From positions 5,523,501-5,587,500 of the forward strand of contig NZ_JAPEMB010000001.1 of assembly GCF_026343125.1 (NCBI RefSeq): DNA of 64,000 nt, written 5' to 3'. The notes under the pieces are model-generated. The model made no database searches, was not told where the DNA came from, and saw only the letters and a list, made by a program, of their open reading frames with translations. Positions 8,513 to 17,369 of the stretch are shown piece by piece. Each line of letters opens with the position of its first letter. Positions within the stretch are counted from its first letter, which is position 1. The DNA is from Streptomyces sp. NBC_00094 (lineage in GTDB: Bacteria > Actinomycetota > Actinomycetes > Streptomycetales > Streptomycetaceae). The position numbers were made by a program, and so were the translations under genes.

Positions 8513-8687
8513 TCGCCACAGAACCTTCCTTCGATAGGCTGTACCGAACCCGCCCCGACGCATATGCGCGGTGTCGTTGCCGTTGTCGCCTTCGTGGCCG
8601 AAACGGCCCCCGGGTCCCCGAGTACCTCCCAAGCCATACCTGTTGTGTGAACCACCCGTTGTCGCAATCAAGGAGAGTCATCGAGCG

Positions 8688-9605
8688 ATGGCCGGTCCAG
8701 CGTTCCGCGCCGCCGCCGTACGGGTGCGCGTCCCCGCCACCAGCGCCAATCTCGGCCCGGGCTTCGATGCCTTCGGCCTGTCGCTGGGCCTCTACGACGA
8801 CGTCGTCGTCCGCGTAGCCGACTCGGGGCTGCACGTCGACATCGCCGGCGAAGGGGCGGAGACCCTCCCGCGCGACGAGAGCCACCTGCTCGTACGTTCC
8901 CTGCGCACGGCCTTCGACCTGCTCGGCGGACAGCCGCGCGGCCTCGAGGTCGTCTGCGCCAACCGCATCCCGCACGGCCGCGGCCTCGGCTCCTCCTCCG
9001 CCGCCATCTGCGCCGGCATCGTCGCCGCCCGCGCCGTGACCATAGGCGGGGACGCGAAGCTCGACGACGCGGCCCTGCTCGAACTCGCCACCGAGATCGA
9101 GGGGCACCCCGACAACGTCGCCGCCTGTCTGCTCGGCGGCTTCACCCTCGCGTGGACCGAGTCCGGTGCCGCGCGGGCGATCAGGATGGATCCCTCGGAT
9201 TCCATCGTTCCGGTGGTTTTCGTTCCCGGAAAGCCCGTACTGACCGAGACCGCCCGCGGCCTGCTGCCGCGCACCGTCCCGCACGTGGACGCCGCGGCCA
9301 ACGCCGGGCGCGCCGCCCTCCTCGTCGAGGCCCTGACCCGTCGCCCCGAGCTGCTGCTCGCGGCCACCGAGGACCGGCTGCACCAGGAGTACCGGGCCCC
9401 CGCGATGCCCGAGAGCATCGCCCTTGTGAACCGACTGCGCGCGGACGGCGTCCCCGCGGTCATCTCCGGCGCGGGCCCCACGGTGCTCGCGCTGGCCGAA
9501 CACGGGACGGCCGACAAGGTCGCCCGACTGGCGGGCGAGGGCTGGGCCGCCAACCGGCTCGACCTCGACGCGTCCGGAGCGAGCGTGCTGCCGCTGGCGC
9601 CCTAG
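8688..9605 (+). CDS. thrB: Homoserine kinase
   Basis: ThrB phosphorylates homoserine with ATP, feeding ThrC. The 305-residue protein is a GHMP kinase: N-terminal VRVPATSANLGPGFDAFG, ATP-binding PHGRGLGSSSAAICAG and the C-terminal GAGPTVLAL motif. ATG 8688 follows an AAGGAGAG ribosome site (8671-8678). The longer open frame from 8571 overlaps the inverted-repeat region and is not supported. It has its own 283-base upstream region, so it may be transcribed separately from hom-thrC. Confidence 0.95.
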   Translation: MAGPAFRAAAVRVRVPATSANLGPGFDAFGLSLGLYDDVVVRVADSGLHVDIAGEGAETLPRDESHLLVRSLRTAFDLLGGQPRGLEVVCANRIPHGRGLGSSSAAICAGIVAARAVTIGGDAKLDDAALLELATEIEGHPDNVAACLLGGFTLAWTESGAARAIRMDPSDSIVPVVFVPGKPVLTETARGLLPRTVPHVDAAANAGRAALLVEALTRRPELLLAATEDRLHQEYRAPAMPESIALVNRLRADGVPAVISGAGPTVLALAEHGTADKVARLAGEGWAANRLDLDASGASVLPLAP

Positions 9606-9615
9606 GGGCGCGGCG

Positions 9616-9641
9616 GCGGGGGCGCCGGGCAGCGCCCCCGC
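9616..9641 (+). terminator. Terminator after thrB
   Basis: Perfect 10-bp arms GCGGGGGCGC and GCGCCCCCGC around a CGGGCA loop, 11 bases past the thrB stop. It is a very GC-rich hairpin without a T tract, as is usual in Streptomyces. Confidence 0.65.
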
Positions 9642-10032
9642 ACCGTGCTCCGGACACGAGATTGCCGGTGAGGGAGAGGGGGAATGTTTGTTGGAGCCGG
9701 TAGTGTTAACCTCAAGTCAGCATCTGGCGCCTTTGTGGCGCGGTGCTGAGTGTCCCCATCAGGGACCACCGATTCTTCCGGGAGCCTCCTCAACTGCCTG
9801 AGCAGCCTGCCTGAGCAGTTTTGAGCACGCACCGGAACCGGCGCGACACCCCTCGCTTTTTCCTGTGAGGGCCGAGCAGGGGGCCTCGGGCCGGACCCAC
9901 AGCACGTTTCTCTCTCCGCCGTACCCGGCGGGACCACCGCCCCGGACACGGTCCACAAGCCAGGACCCTGCCGGACAGCACAACCGGTCGCCGAGCCAGA
10001 TGGCCGACGTCCGCTCCAGGGAAGGACCCTTC
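9642..10032 (+). promoter_or_regulatory. Long rho leader with two hairpins
   Basis: This is part of the only gene-free stretch longer than 300 bases (9606-10032). It holds a possible -10 (TAGTGT at 9701-9706), a hairpin at 9718-9748 (outer CAGCA/TGCTG, inner GCGCC/GGCGC) and a second imperfect repeat at 9789-9825 (CTCAACTGC against GCAGTTTTGAG) that contains two copies of GCCTGAGCAG and ends near a TTTT run. Long structured leaders upstream of rho allow autoregulation by Rho-dependent attenuation in several bacteria, so a similar role is inferred here. No convincing small ORF was seen in it. Confidence 0.45.
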
Positions 10033-12114
10033 GTGAGCGACACCACCGATCTGATGGGCGTGACTGCCGACAACAGTGTCGACACCGCCGCGCCCGCCGC
10101 AGGTGCTGCCACCGGCGGCACCGCACGGCGCCGCCGCTCCGGCACCGGCCTCGACGGCATGGTCCTGGCCGAGCTGCAGCAGGTCGCGTCCGGCCTCGGC
10201 ATCAGGGGCACTGCGCGGATGCGCAAGAGCCAGCTGATCGAGGTCATCAAGGAGGCGCAGGCCGGCGGTGGATCCGCCGCCCCCGCCAAGGCCGCCGACG
10301 CCGCCGAGACCAAGCCGAAGCGCCGCGCCACCTCCAAGGCCCGTACGGGCGAGACCGCTGCCGAGGCCGCCGCGCCCAAGGTCGAGAAGGCCGAGAAGGC
10401 CGTCGCCCAGCAGCAGATCGACATCCCGGGCCAGCCCGCCAGTGACGACCAGCCGGCCGGTGAGCGCCGTCGCCGTCGTGCCACCGCCCCCGCCGGTTCG
10501 CCGGAGGGCGAGGTCAAGGCCGAGGCCGCCCAGGTCGTCAAGACCGAGGCCCGTACCGAGGCCAAGACCGACACGCAGACCGACGCCAAGGCCGAGGCGG
10601 CCGTCGACGGCGCCGAGGGCCGCGGCCGCCGTGACCGCGGCGAGCGGGGCGAGCGCGGGGAGCGCGGCGACCGCCGTGACCGCCGTGACCGTCAGCGCGA
10701 CCGCGCCAAGGGCGACGAGCAGCAGGGCGGTGGCCAGGGCGGCCAGCGTCAGCGCCAGGGCGGCCAGGGCCAGGGCCAGGGTCAGCAGAGCCAGGGTCAG
10801 AGCCAGAGCCAGGGCCAGAGCCAGAGCCAGCAGGGCGGCCCGCAGGTCGGTCCGCAGGACGACTACGACGACGAGGCGGGTGGCCGTCGTGGCCGTCGCG
10901 GTCGCTACCGCGACCGTCGTGGCCGTCGTGGCCGTGACGACTTCCAGGCCGGCGAGCCGCAGGTCTCCGACGACGACGTCCTGATCCCCGTCGCGGGCAT
11001 CCTGGACATCCTCGACAACTACGCGTTCATCCGGACCTCCGGCTACCTGCCCGGTCCGAACGACGTGTACGTCTCCCTCGCCCAGGTCCGCAAGAACGGC
11101 CTGCGCAAGGGTGACCACGTCACCGGCGCCGTGCGCCAGCCGAAGGACGGCGAGCGCCGCGAGAAGTTCAACGCGCTGGTCCGCCTCGACTCCGCCAACG
11201 GCATGGCCGCCGACTCCGGCCGCGGCCGCCCGGAGTTCAACAAGCTGACCCCGCTCTACCCGCAGGACCGGCTCCGTCTGGAGACCGACCCGGGCGTGCT
11301 GACCACGCGGATCATCGACCTCGTGTCGCCGATCGGCAAGGGCCAGCGCGGTCTGATCGTGGCCCCGCCGAAGACCGGCAAGACCATGATCATGCAGGCG
11401 ATCGCCAACGCGATCACGCACAACAACCCCGAGTGCCACCTGATGGTCGTCCTGGTCGACGAGCGTCCGGAAGAGGTCACCGACATGCAGCGGTCGGTCA
11501 AGGGCGAGGTCATCTCCTCGACCTTCGACCGTCCGGCCGAGGACCACACCACCGTCGCCGAGCTGGCCATCGAGCGCGCCAAGCGTCTCGTGGAGCTGGG
11601 TCACGACGTGGTCGTCCTGCTCGACTCGATCACCCGCCTGGGCCGCGCGTACAACCTCGCGGCGCCGGCCTCCGGCCGCATCCTGTCCGGTGGTGTCGAC
11701 TCGACCGCGCTCTACCCGCCGAAGCGCTTCTTCGGTGCCGCGCGCAACATCGAGGACGGCGGCTCGCTGACCATCCTCGCCACGGCGCTCGTCGACACCG
11801 GTTCGCGCATGGACGAGGTGATCTTCGAGGAGTTCAAGGGCACCGGCAACATGGAGCTCAAGCTCGACCGGAAGCTCGCCGACAAGCGCATCTTCCCGGC
11901 GGTGGACGTCGACGCGTCCGGCACCCGTAAGGAAGAGATCCTGCTCGGCGCCGACGAGCTCGCCGTCACCTGGAAGCTGCGTCGCGTGCTGCACGCGCTC
12001 GACCAGCAGCAGGCGATCGAGCTGCTTCTCGACAAGATGAAGCAGACGAAGTCGAACGGTGAGTTCCTGCTGCAGATCCAGAAGACGACGCCTGGCGGCA
12101 AGAACGACGACTGA
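10033..12114 (+). CDS. rho: Transcription termination factor Rho
   Basis: Rho is a hexameric RNA helicase that ends transcription. This 693-residue form has the Rho N domain (about 35-80, [19 protein letters not shown]), a roughly 240-residue actinobacterial insert that is Ala/Lys/Glu-rich, then Arg-rich ([20 protein letters not shown]), then a Gly/Gln/Ser repeat (about 235-270), the RNA-binding OB fold ([18 protein letters not shown]) and the ATPase core with Walker A APPKTGKT (about 444-451) and [16 protein letters not shown] 10033 has the GGGAAGGA ribosome site and gives the conserved start MSDTTDLMG. The insert is low-complexity and probably disordered, a type known to add RNA affinity in actinobacterial Rho. 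Confidence 0.95.
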   Translation: MSDTTDLMGVTADNSVDTAAPAAGAATGGTARRRRSGTGLDGMVLAELQQVASGLGIRGTARMRKSQLIEVIKEAQAGGGSAAPAKAADAAETKPKRRATSKARTGETAAEAAAPKVEKAEKAVAQQQIDIPGQPASDDQPAGERRRRRATAPAGSPEGEVKAEAAQVVKTEARTEAKTDTQTDAKAEAAVDGAEGRGRRDRGERGERGERGDRRDRRDRQRDRAKGDEQQGGGQGGQRQRQGGQGQGQGQQSQGQSQSQGQSQSQQGGPQVGPQDDYDDEAGGRRGRRGRYRDRRGRRGRDDFQAGEPQVSDDDVLIPVAGILDILDNYAFIRTSGYLPGPNDVYVSLAQVRKNGLRKGDHVTGAVRQPKDGERREKFNALVRLDSANGMAADSGRGRPEFNKLTPLYPQDRLRLETDPGVLTTRIIDLVSPIGKGQRGLIVAPPKTGKTMIMQAIANAITHNNPECHLMVVLVDERPEEVTDMQRSVKGEVISSTFDRPAEDHTTVAELAIERAKRLVELGHDVVVLLDSITRLGRAYNLAAPASGRILSGGVDSTALYPPKRFFGAARNIEDGGSLTILATALVDTGSRMDEVIFEEFKGTGNMELKLDRKLADKRIFPAVDVDASGTRKEEILLGADELAVTWKLRRVLHALDQQQAIELLLDKMKQTKSNGEFLLQIQKTTPGGKNDD

Positions 12115-12193
12115 CGTGTGACCTCCGTCATGCGACGGTCACACGACGAGGGTGAGGCTTCGGTCTCGTAACCTGGTCGTGACCTGCGGAAAC

Positions 12194-12229
12194 CACTGCG
12201 CCCACCGTGCTCGCACGGTGGGCGCAGTG
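12194..12229 (+). terminator. Strong hairpin terminator after rho
   Basis: A perfect 16-bp stem (CACTGCGCCCACCGTG and its complement) with a CTCG loop, 80 bases after the rho stop. A smaller repeat CGTGTGACC/GGTCACACG (12115-12145) overlaps the end of the gene. Both would work as Rho-independent structures without a U tract. Confidence 0.7.
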
Positions 12230-12313
12230 TGTTGCTCACCGAAACCTCACAGGTCCGTATGCAACCCTTTTGGGTGCTTCGCCGTCACACATGGTGAACC
12301 GAGGGCCCGAGGG

Positions 12314-13417
12314 ATGACGATGACCGAGCAGAACAACAGCGGCCGAATAAGCGGCGCGGGACGCGGCCGCCGCCGCAAGCCGCCCACCAAGCGCAGCCGC
12401 CGCCTGACGATCCTCCTGTCGGGGGCCGTGGCGGTGCTCGTCCTGGGCGGGGCCGGTCTGGGGTACGTGTACGTCAAGCTCGACGGCAACATCAAGGGCG
12501 TCGACATCAACGCGCAGCTCGGCGCCGAGCGCCCCGACGACGTCGACAACGGCTCCATGGACATCCTGGTCCTCGGCTCCGACTCCCGCTCCGGCGACAA
12601 CGCCGAGTACGGCGAGGACGAGGGCGGCGCCCGCTCCGACACCGCGATGGTCGTCCACGTCTACGAGGGCCACAAGAAGGCAAGCGTCGTCTCCATACCG
12701 CGCGACACCCTCGTCGACCGCCCGCAGTGCGCCGACGGCAAGGGCACCTCTGTCGCCGGCGAGACGCGGGCCATGTTCAACACCGCGTACGAGGTCGGCG
12801 GCCCGGCCTGCGCCGTCAAGACCGTCGAGGCGATGTCCGGCATCCGCATGGACCACTACATCGAGGTCGACTTCACCGGCTTCAAGAAGCTCATCGACGA
12901 ACTCGGCGGCGTGGAGATCACCACCACCCAGGCCATCAAGGACACCAAGAGTCACCTCGACCTCGCCCCGGGCACCCACACCCTCGACGGCGAGCAGTCC
13001 CTCGGCCTGGTCCGCACGCGCAAGAGCGTCGGCGACGGCAGCGACCTCGGCCGCATCCAGCTCCAGCAGGCCTTCATGAAGGCCTTCATCGACCAGGTCA
13101 AGGACATCGGCGTCCTCACCAACCCGACGAAGCTCCTCGACCTCGCCGACGCGGCCACCAAGGCCATCACCCCGGACTCCGAACTCGACTCCGTCCAGGA
13201 GCTGATGGGCTTCGCCCAGGGCCTCTCCGGCATCAGCCCGCAGAACGCCCACATGATCACGCTGCCGGTCGAGTACGACCCCGCCGACCCCAACCGCGTC
13301 ATCCCGCTGGAGGCCCAGTCCCAGCAGGTCTGGACGGCCCTCAAGGCGGACGCCCCGATCCCCGCGTCGGCCACGCTGGACGCCGCCACCGGCAAGGCCG
13401 AGGGTGTCGTGAAATAG
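12314..13417 (+). CDS. LytR-CpsA-Psr (LCP) family cell-wall ligase
   Basis: LCP proteins transfer polyprenyl-phosphate-linked glycopolymers to peptidoglycan outside the membrane. The 367-residue protein has a basic cytosolic start ([13 protein letters not shown]), one membrane helix at about 38-60 ([20 protein letters not shown]) and the LCP domain with [28 protein letters not shown] and [12 protein letters not shown]. Catalytic Arg/Asp residues are in place. Two ATGs fit (12314 and 12320), each with a GAGGG before it; 12314 is used. It stands alone between the rho terminator and rpmE and pairs in function with WecA encoded downstream. Confidence 0.9.
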   Translation: MTMTEQNNSGRISGAGRGRRRKPPTKRSRRLTILLSGAVAVLVLGGAGLGYVYVKLDGNIKGVDINAQLGAERPDDVDNGSMDILVLGSDSRSGDNAEYGEDEGGARSDTAMVVHVYEGHKKASVVSIPRDTLVDRPQCADGKGTSVAGETRAMFNTAYEVGGPACAVKTVEAMSGIRMDHYIEVDFTGFKKLIDELGGVEITTTQAIKDTKSHLDLAPGTHTLDGEQSLGLVRTRKSVGDGSDLGRIQLQQAFMKAFIDQVKDIGVLTNPTKLLDLADAATKAITPDSELDSVQELMGFAQGLSGISPQNAHMITLPVEYDPADPNRVIPLEAQSQQVWTALKADAPIPASATLDAATGKAEGVVK

Positions 13418-13595
13418 CCCCCCGTGGGAGGCGGTCCCGGCCGGGTCCGCCCCGCGAGTCGCTCAGGAATACTTTCGGCCCGACCCCGGTTTGGGCAGAT
13501 GCGGCCAGTCCTGGCAGACTGGTACGTCGGCCCCGGTTCACGTCTGTCGCAATCCGCGGCGGCGACCCGGCGCCCTCCCGAAACTAGGAGACACC

Positions 13596-13817
13596 TTGAA
13601 GCGCGAAATTCACCCCGAGTACGTCGAGACCCAGGTCAGCTGCACCTGTGGCGCGTCGTTCACCACTCGTAGCACCCTGACCGAGGGCACCATCCGTGCC
13701 GAGGTCTGCTCCGAGTGCCACCCGTTCTACACGGGCAAGCAGAAGATCCTCGACACCGGCGGCCGCGTGGCCCGCTTCGAGGCCCGCTTCGGCAAGGCCG
13801 GCTCCGCCGCGAAGTAG
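13596..13817 (+). CDS. rpmE: 50S ribosomal protein L31, zinc-binding type
   Basis: The 73-residue protein starts at TTG 13596, five bases after TAGGAG, giving [20 protein letters not shown]. The longer frame upstream lacks a site. Four cysteines in CTC and CSEC ([18 protein letters not shown]) mark the zinc-containing (C+) form of L31; Zur-regulated paralogues without cysteines replace it under zinc limitation in Streptomyces. It is followed by a hairpin and prfA. Confidence 0.95.
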   Translation: MKREIHPEYVETQVSCTCGASFTTRSTLTEGTIRAEVCSECHPFYTGKQKILDTGGRVARFEARFGKAGSAAK

Positions 13818-13826
13818 CGAGCCCCT

Positions 13827-13870
13827 GCGCCGGTCCACGGTCGCCCCGCGCGGGTGGCCGGGACCGGCGC
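13827..13870 (+). terminator. Hairpin between rpmE and prfA
   Basis: Arms GCGCCGGTCC (13827-13836) and GGACCGGCGC (13861-13870) enclose a GC-rich middle, followed by TTTG. It starts 10 bases after the rpmE stop. Confidence 0.6.
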
Positions 13871-13914
13871 TTTGCCGTCCCCGTAGCAACTGACGAAAAC
13901 CCCAGGAGCCCCCG

Positions 13915-14991
13915 ATGTTCGAGGCGGTCGAGGAACTGGTCGGCGAACACGCCGATCTCGAGACGAAGCTCGCGGACCCTTCGGTCCACGCCGATCAGGC
14001 GAACGCGCGCAAGCTGAACAAGCGCTACGCCGAGCTGACCCCGATCGTCGCCACCTACCGCTCCTGGAAGCAGACCGGTGACGACATCGAGACCGCCCGT
14101 GAGTTCGCGCACGACGACCCCGACTTCGCCGCCGAGCTCAAGCTGCTGGACAAGCAGCGGGAGGAGCTCACCGACAAGCTCCGGCTCCTGCTCGTCCCGC
14201 GCGACCCCAGCGACGACAAGGACGTCATCCTGGAGATCAAGGCGGGCGCCGGCGGTGACGAGTCCGCCCTCTTCGCGGGCGACCTGCTCCGCATGTACCT
14301 CCGGTACGCCGAGCGCGTCGGCTGGAAGACCGAGATCATCGACGCCACCGAGTCCGAGCTGGGCGGCTACAAGGACGTCCAGGTCGCGGTGAAGACCAAG
14401 GGCGGCAACGGCGCCACCGAGCCCGGCCAGGGCGTCTGGGCGCGCCTCAAGTACGAGGGCGGCGTCCACCGCGTGCAGCGCGTGCCCGCCACCGAGTCGC
14501 AGGGCCGCATCCACACCTCCGCCGCCGGCGTGCTCGTCACGCCCGAGGCCGAGGAGGTCGAGGTCGAGATCGTCGCCAACGACCTGCGCATCGACGTCTA
14601 CCGCTCGTCGGGCCCCGGCGGCCAGTCGGTCAACACCACCGACTCCGCCGTCCGCATCACCCACCTGCCGACCGGCATCGTCGCCTCCTGCCAGAACGAG
14701 AAGAGCCAGCTCCAGAACAAGGAGCAGGCCATGCGTATCCTGCGCTCCCGGCTGCTCGCCGCCGCGCAGGAGGAGGCCGAGTCCAAGGCCGCCGACGCCC
14801 GTCGCAGCCAGGTCCGCACGGTCGACCGGTCCGAGAAGATCCGGACGTACAACTTCCCGGAGAACCGCATCTCGGACCACCGCGTCGGTTTCAAGGCGTA
14901 CAACTTGGACCAGGTGCTCGACGGCGATCTGGACGCCATGATCCAGGCGTGCGTCGACGCCGACTCGGCCGCCAAGCTCGCCGCGGCGTAA
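13915..14991 (+). CDS. prfA: Peptide chain release factor 1
   Basis: RF1 reads UAA and UAG stop codons and triggers peptide release. The 358-residue protein has the N-terminal helical domain, the GGQ motif at about 235-237 ([18 protein letters not shown]) whose Gln is methylated by PrmC, and a C-terminal helix. ATG 13915 has an AGGAG site. It is followed by prmC, its modifying enzyme, 80 bases later. Confidence 0.95.
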   Translation: MFEAVEELVGEHADLETKLADPSVHADQANARKLNKRYAELTPIVATYRSWKQTGDDIETAREFAHDDPDFAAELKLLDKQREELTDKLRLLLVPRDPSDDKDVILEIKAGAGGDESALFAGDLLRMYLRYAERVGWKTEIIDATESELGGYKDVQVAVKTKGGNGATEPGQGVWARLKYEGGVHRVQRVPATESQGRIHTSAAGVLVTPEAEEVEVEIVANDLRIDVYRSSGPGGQSVNTTDSAVRITHLPTGIVASCQNEKSQLQNKEQAMRILRSRLLAAAQEEAESKAADARRSQVRTVDRSEKIRTYNFPENRISDHRVGFKAYNLDQVLDGDLDAMIQACVDADSAAKLAAA

Positions 14992-15071
14992 GACGGGTCG
15001 GTCTGACGCCGCGGCGTGAGACCGGTCGGTCGAAGTTCCGTAAGCCCCACCCCGCACCACGGAGGACCAGC

Positions 15072-15917
15072 GTGAACCTGCTGCTTGCCGAGGTGGCCCA
15101 GGCCACCCAGCGGCTGGCCGACGCCGGCGTTCCCTCACCGCGTTTCGACGCGGAGGAGCTCGCCGCGTTCGTGCACGGCGTCAAGCGGGGGGAGCTGCAC
15201 AACGTCAAGGACGCGGACTTCGACGCCCGCTACTGGGAGACGATCGCCCGCCGCGAGGCCCGCGAACCGCTCCAGCACATCACCGGACGGGCGTTCTTCC
15301 GCTACCTGGAGCTCCAGGTGGGCCCCGGCGTCTTCGTGCCCCGCCCGGAGACCGAGTCGGTCGTCGGCTGGGCCATAGACGCCGTACGCGCGATGGACGT
15401 CGTCGAACCGCTCATCGTCGACCTCTGCACCGGCTCCGGCGCCATCGCCCTCGCCATGGCGCAGGAGGTGCCGCGCTCGCGCGTGCACGCCGTGGAGCTC
15501 TCCGACAACGCCCTCGTGTGGACCAGGAAGAACGCCGAGGGCTCCCGCGTCACCGTCCACCAGGGCAACGCGCTGACCGCCCTGCCGGAGCTGGACGGCC
15601 AGGTCGACCTGGTCATCTCCAACCCGCCGTACATCCCGCTCACCGAGTGGGAGTACGTGGCGCCCGAGGCCCGTGACCACGACCCGGAGATGGCCCTCTT
15701 CTCCGGCGAGGACGGCCTCGACACCATCCGCGGCATCGAGCGCACCGCTCACCGTCTGCTGCGCCCCGGCGGCCTCGTCGTCATCGAGCACGCGGACACC
15801 CAGGGCGGGCAGGTGCCGTGGATCTTCAACGAAGAGGCCGGCTGGGCCGACGCCGCCGACCACCCGGACCTGAACAACCGGCCGCGCTTCGCGACCGCCC
15901 GCAAGGCAATGCCATGA
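15072..15917 (+). CDS. prmC: Release factor glutamine methyltransferase
   Basis: PrmC (HemK) methylates the GGQ glutamine of RF1 and RF2 with S-adenosylmethionine. The 281-residue protein has the N-terminal helical domain (about 1-80), the SAM motif VDLCTGSGAIALAMA, and the catalytic NPPY at about 184-187 (LVISNPPYIPL). GTG 15072 follows ACGGAGGACC. It lies directly behind prfA, its substrate gene. Confidence 0.95.
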   Translation: MNLLLAEVAQATQRLADAGVPSPRFDAEELAAFVHGVKRGELHNVKDADFDARYWETIARREAREPLQHITGRAFFRYLELQVGPGVFVPRPETESVVGWAIDAVRAMDVVEPLIVDLCTGSGAIALAMAQEVPRSRVHAVELSDNALVWTRKNAEGSRVTVHQGNALTALPELDGQVDLVISNPPYIPLTEWEYVAPEARDHDPEMALFSGEDGLDTIRGIERTAHRLLRPGGLVVIEHADTQGGQVPWIFNEEAGWADAADHPDLNNRPRFATARKAMP

Positions 15918-15948
15918 CGAACCACGCGTACGAGGAGGCCGGGAACTG

Positions 15949-16596
15949 ATGGCACGGCGATACGACTGCAACGAGGCCACCGATCGTCTGACCGGTCTGC
16001 GCGAGGCCGCGTCCGCCGTCCGCCGGGGCGAGCTGGTCGTGCTGCCCACCGACACCGTGTACGGGATCGGGGCGGACGCCTTCAGCAGCGAGGCCGTCGC
16101 GGACCTCCTGGCCGCCAAGGGCCGGGGCCGCAACATGCCCACGCCCGTGCTCATCGGCTCCCCGAACACCCTCCACGGCCTGGTCACGGACTTCTCCGAG
16201 CACGCCTGGGAGCTCGTCGACGCCTTCTGGCCCGGCGCGCTGACCCTCGTCGCCCGGCACCAGCCCTCCCTCCAGTGGGACCTGGGCGACACCCGCGGGA
16301 CCGTCGCCATCCGCATGCCGCTGCACCCGGTCGCGATCGAGCTCCTCACCGAGGTCGGTCCCATGGCCGTGTCCTCGGCCAACCTGACCGGCCACCCGTC
16401 GCCGGAGGACTGTGACGCGGCCCAGCAGATGCTGGGGGACTCCGTCTCCGTCTACCTCGACGGCGGGCCCACGCCCGGCATCGTCCCGTCCTCCATCGTC
16501 GACGTCACGGGCAAGGTGCCGGTGCTGCTGCGCGAGGGCGCGCTGTCCCCGGAGGAGCTCCGGAAGGTCGTACCCGACCTCGAGGTGGCACATTGA
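15949..16596 (+). CDS. tsaC: L-threonylcarbamoyladenylate synthase (Sua5/YrdC/YwlC)
   Basis: This enzyme makes threonylcarbamoyl-AMP from threonine, bicarbonate and ATP for the t6A modification of ANN-decoding tRNAs. The 215-residue protein has the family motifs VVLPTDTVYGIGADAF, KGRGRNMPTPVLIG, FWPGALTLV and VAIRMPLHP and VSSANLTGHPSP. It is the short form without the Sua5 C-terminal domain. ATG 15949 follows GAGGCCGGGA. Its stop overlaps the next start by 4 bases (TTGA), indicating translational coupling. Confidence 0.93.
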   Translation: MARRYDCNEATDRLTGLREAASAVRRGELVVLPTDTVYGIGADAFSSEAVADLLAAKGRGRNMPTPVLIGSPNTLHGLVTDFSEHAWELVDAFWPGALTLVARHQPSLQWDLGDTRGTVAIRMPLHPVAIELLTEVGPMAVSSANLTGHPSPEDCDAAQQMLGDSVSVYLDGGPTPGIVPSSIVDVTGKVPVLLREGALSPEELRKVVPDLEVAH

Positions 16597-17240
16597 CCGC
16601 CCCTGAGGGGCGTGGCATAGCGGGGTTCGACGACAGCAGCACCTTCCGCATCCTCCACGTCAGCACCGGCAACGTCTGCCGCTCGCCGATCACCGAGCGG
16701 CTGACCCGCCACGCCCTGTGCGACCGCCTCGGCGACCCTCTCGGCGGCGGCCTGATCGTGGAGAGCGCGGGCACCTGGGGCCACGAGGGCGCCCCCATGG
16801 AGGCCAACGCCGAACTGGTCCTCGCCGACTTCGGCGCGGACTACAGCGGCTTCGTGGGCCGCGAGCTCCTCGACGAGCACGTCATCCGCGCGGACCTGGT
16901 CCTCACGGCGACCCGCGACCACCGCGCCCAGGTCATCTCGATGGGCCACTCGGCGGGCCTGCGCACCTTCACCCTGAAGGAGTTCACCCGCCTGGTCCGC
17001 GCGATCGACCCCGCCACGCTCCCGGACCCGCGCGACGAGGGCATGGTCGAACGCGCCCGCGCCCTGGTCCGTGCCGCCGCGGCTCTACGCGGGTGGCTCC
17101 TCGCCCCCTCGGTGGACGCGGACGAGGTCAACGACCCGTACGGCGCTCCGATCACCTTCTTCCGTTCGATCGGCGACGAGATCAACCAGGCGCTGGACCC
17201 GGTGGTGACGGCGCTGACGGGCGTCTCGTCCCGAGACTGA
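16593..17240 (+). CDS. Low-molecular-weight phosphatase-like protein with Ser at the nucleophile site
   Basis: The 215-residue product has the LMW protein-tyrosine-phosphatase fold signature near its N-terminus, but the P-loop reads HVSTGNVCRSP: Ser24 stands where the catalytic Cys of CxGNxCRS is expected, while the second Cys29, Arg30 and Ser31 are kept. The general-acid Asp-Pro is present later (LPDPRDEG). It may thus be a non-hydrolytic phosphate-binding protein or have altered chemistry. It starts at TTG 16593, overlapping tsaC by 4 bases. Arsenate-reductase annotation is possible but no adjacent ars genes support it. Confidence 0.75.
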   Translation: MTAPEGRGIAGFDDSSTFRILHVSTGNVCRSPITERLTRHALCDRLGDPLGGGLIVESAGTWGHEGAPMEANAELVLADFGADYSGFVGRELLDEHVIRADLVLTATRDHRAQVISMGHSAGLRTFTLKEFTRLVRAIDPATLPDPRDEGMVERARALVRAAAALRGWLLAPSVDADEVNDPYGAPITFFRSIGDEINQALDPVVTALTGVSSRD

Positions 17241-17357
17241 CGCGCGTCGGCCCGCGCGCCCTCGCCAGGCCCGACGCCCGGGAGGCCCTTCGGGGCCGAG
17301 CGGTGCGAGGTGCGCGGCGGAAGGCGCCGTCGACGCGCGCCGTCGGGAGTGCGTGCC

Positions 17358-17363
17358 TACATT
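17358..17363 (+). promoter_or_regulatory. Putative -10 of a leaderless glyA promoter
   Basis: TACATT lies six bases before ATG 17370 with no ribosome site between, the layout of leaderless transcripts in actinobacteria. Confidence 0.4.
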
Positions 17364-17369
17364 GGTGCC

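Noticed and set aside
8405-8687. Threonine leader peptide or riboswitch upstream of thrB
   Set aside because: No Thr/Ile-rich short ORF and no recognisable riboswitch core; only inverted repeats were kept as an observation.
12727-13587. A 286-residue plus-strand frame inside the LCP gene
   Set aside because: Arg/His/Pro-rich shadow in another frame; the LCP domain motifs are in the main frame.
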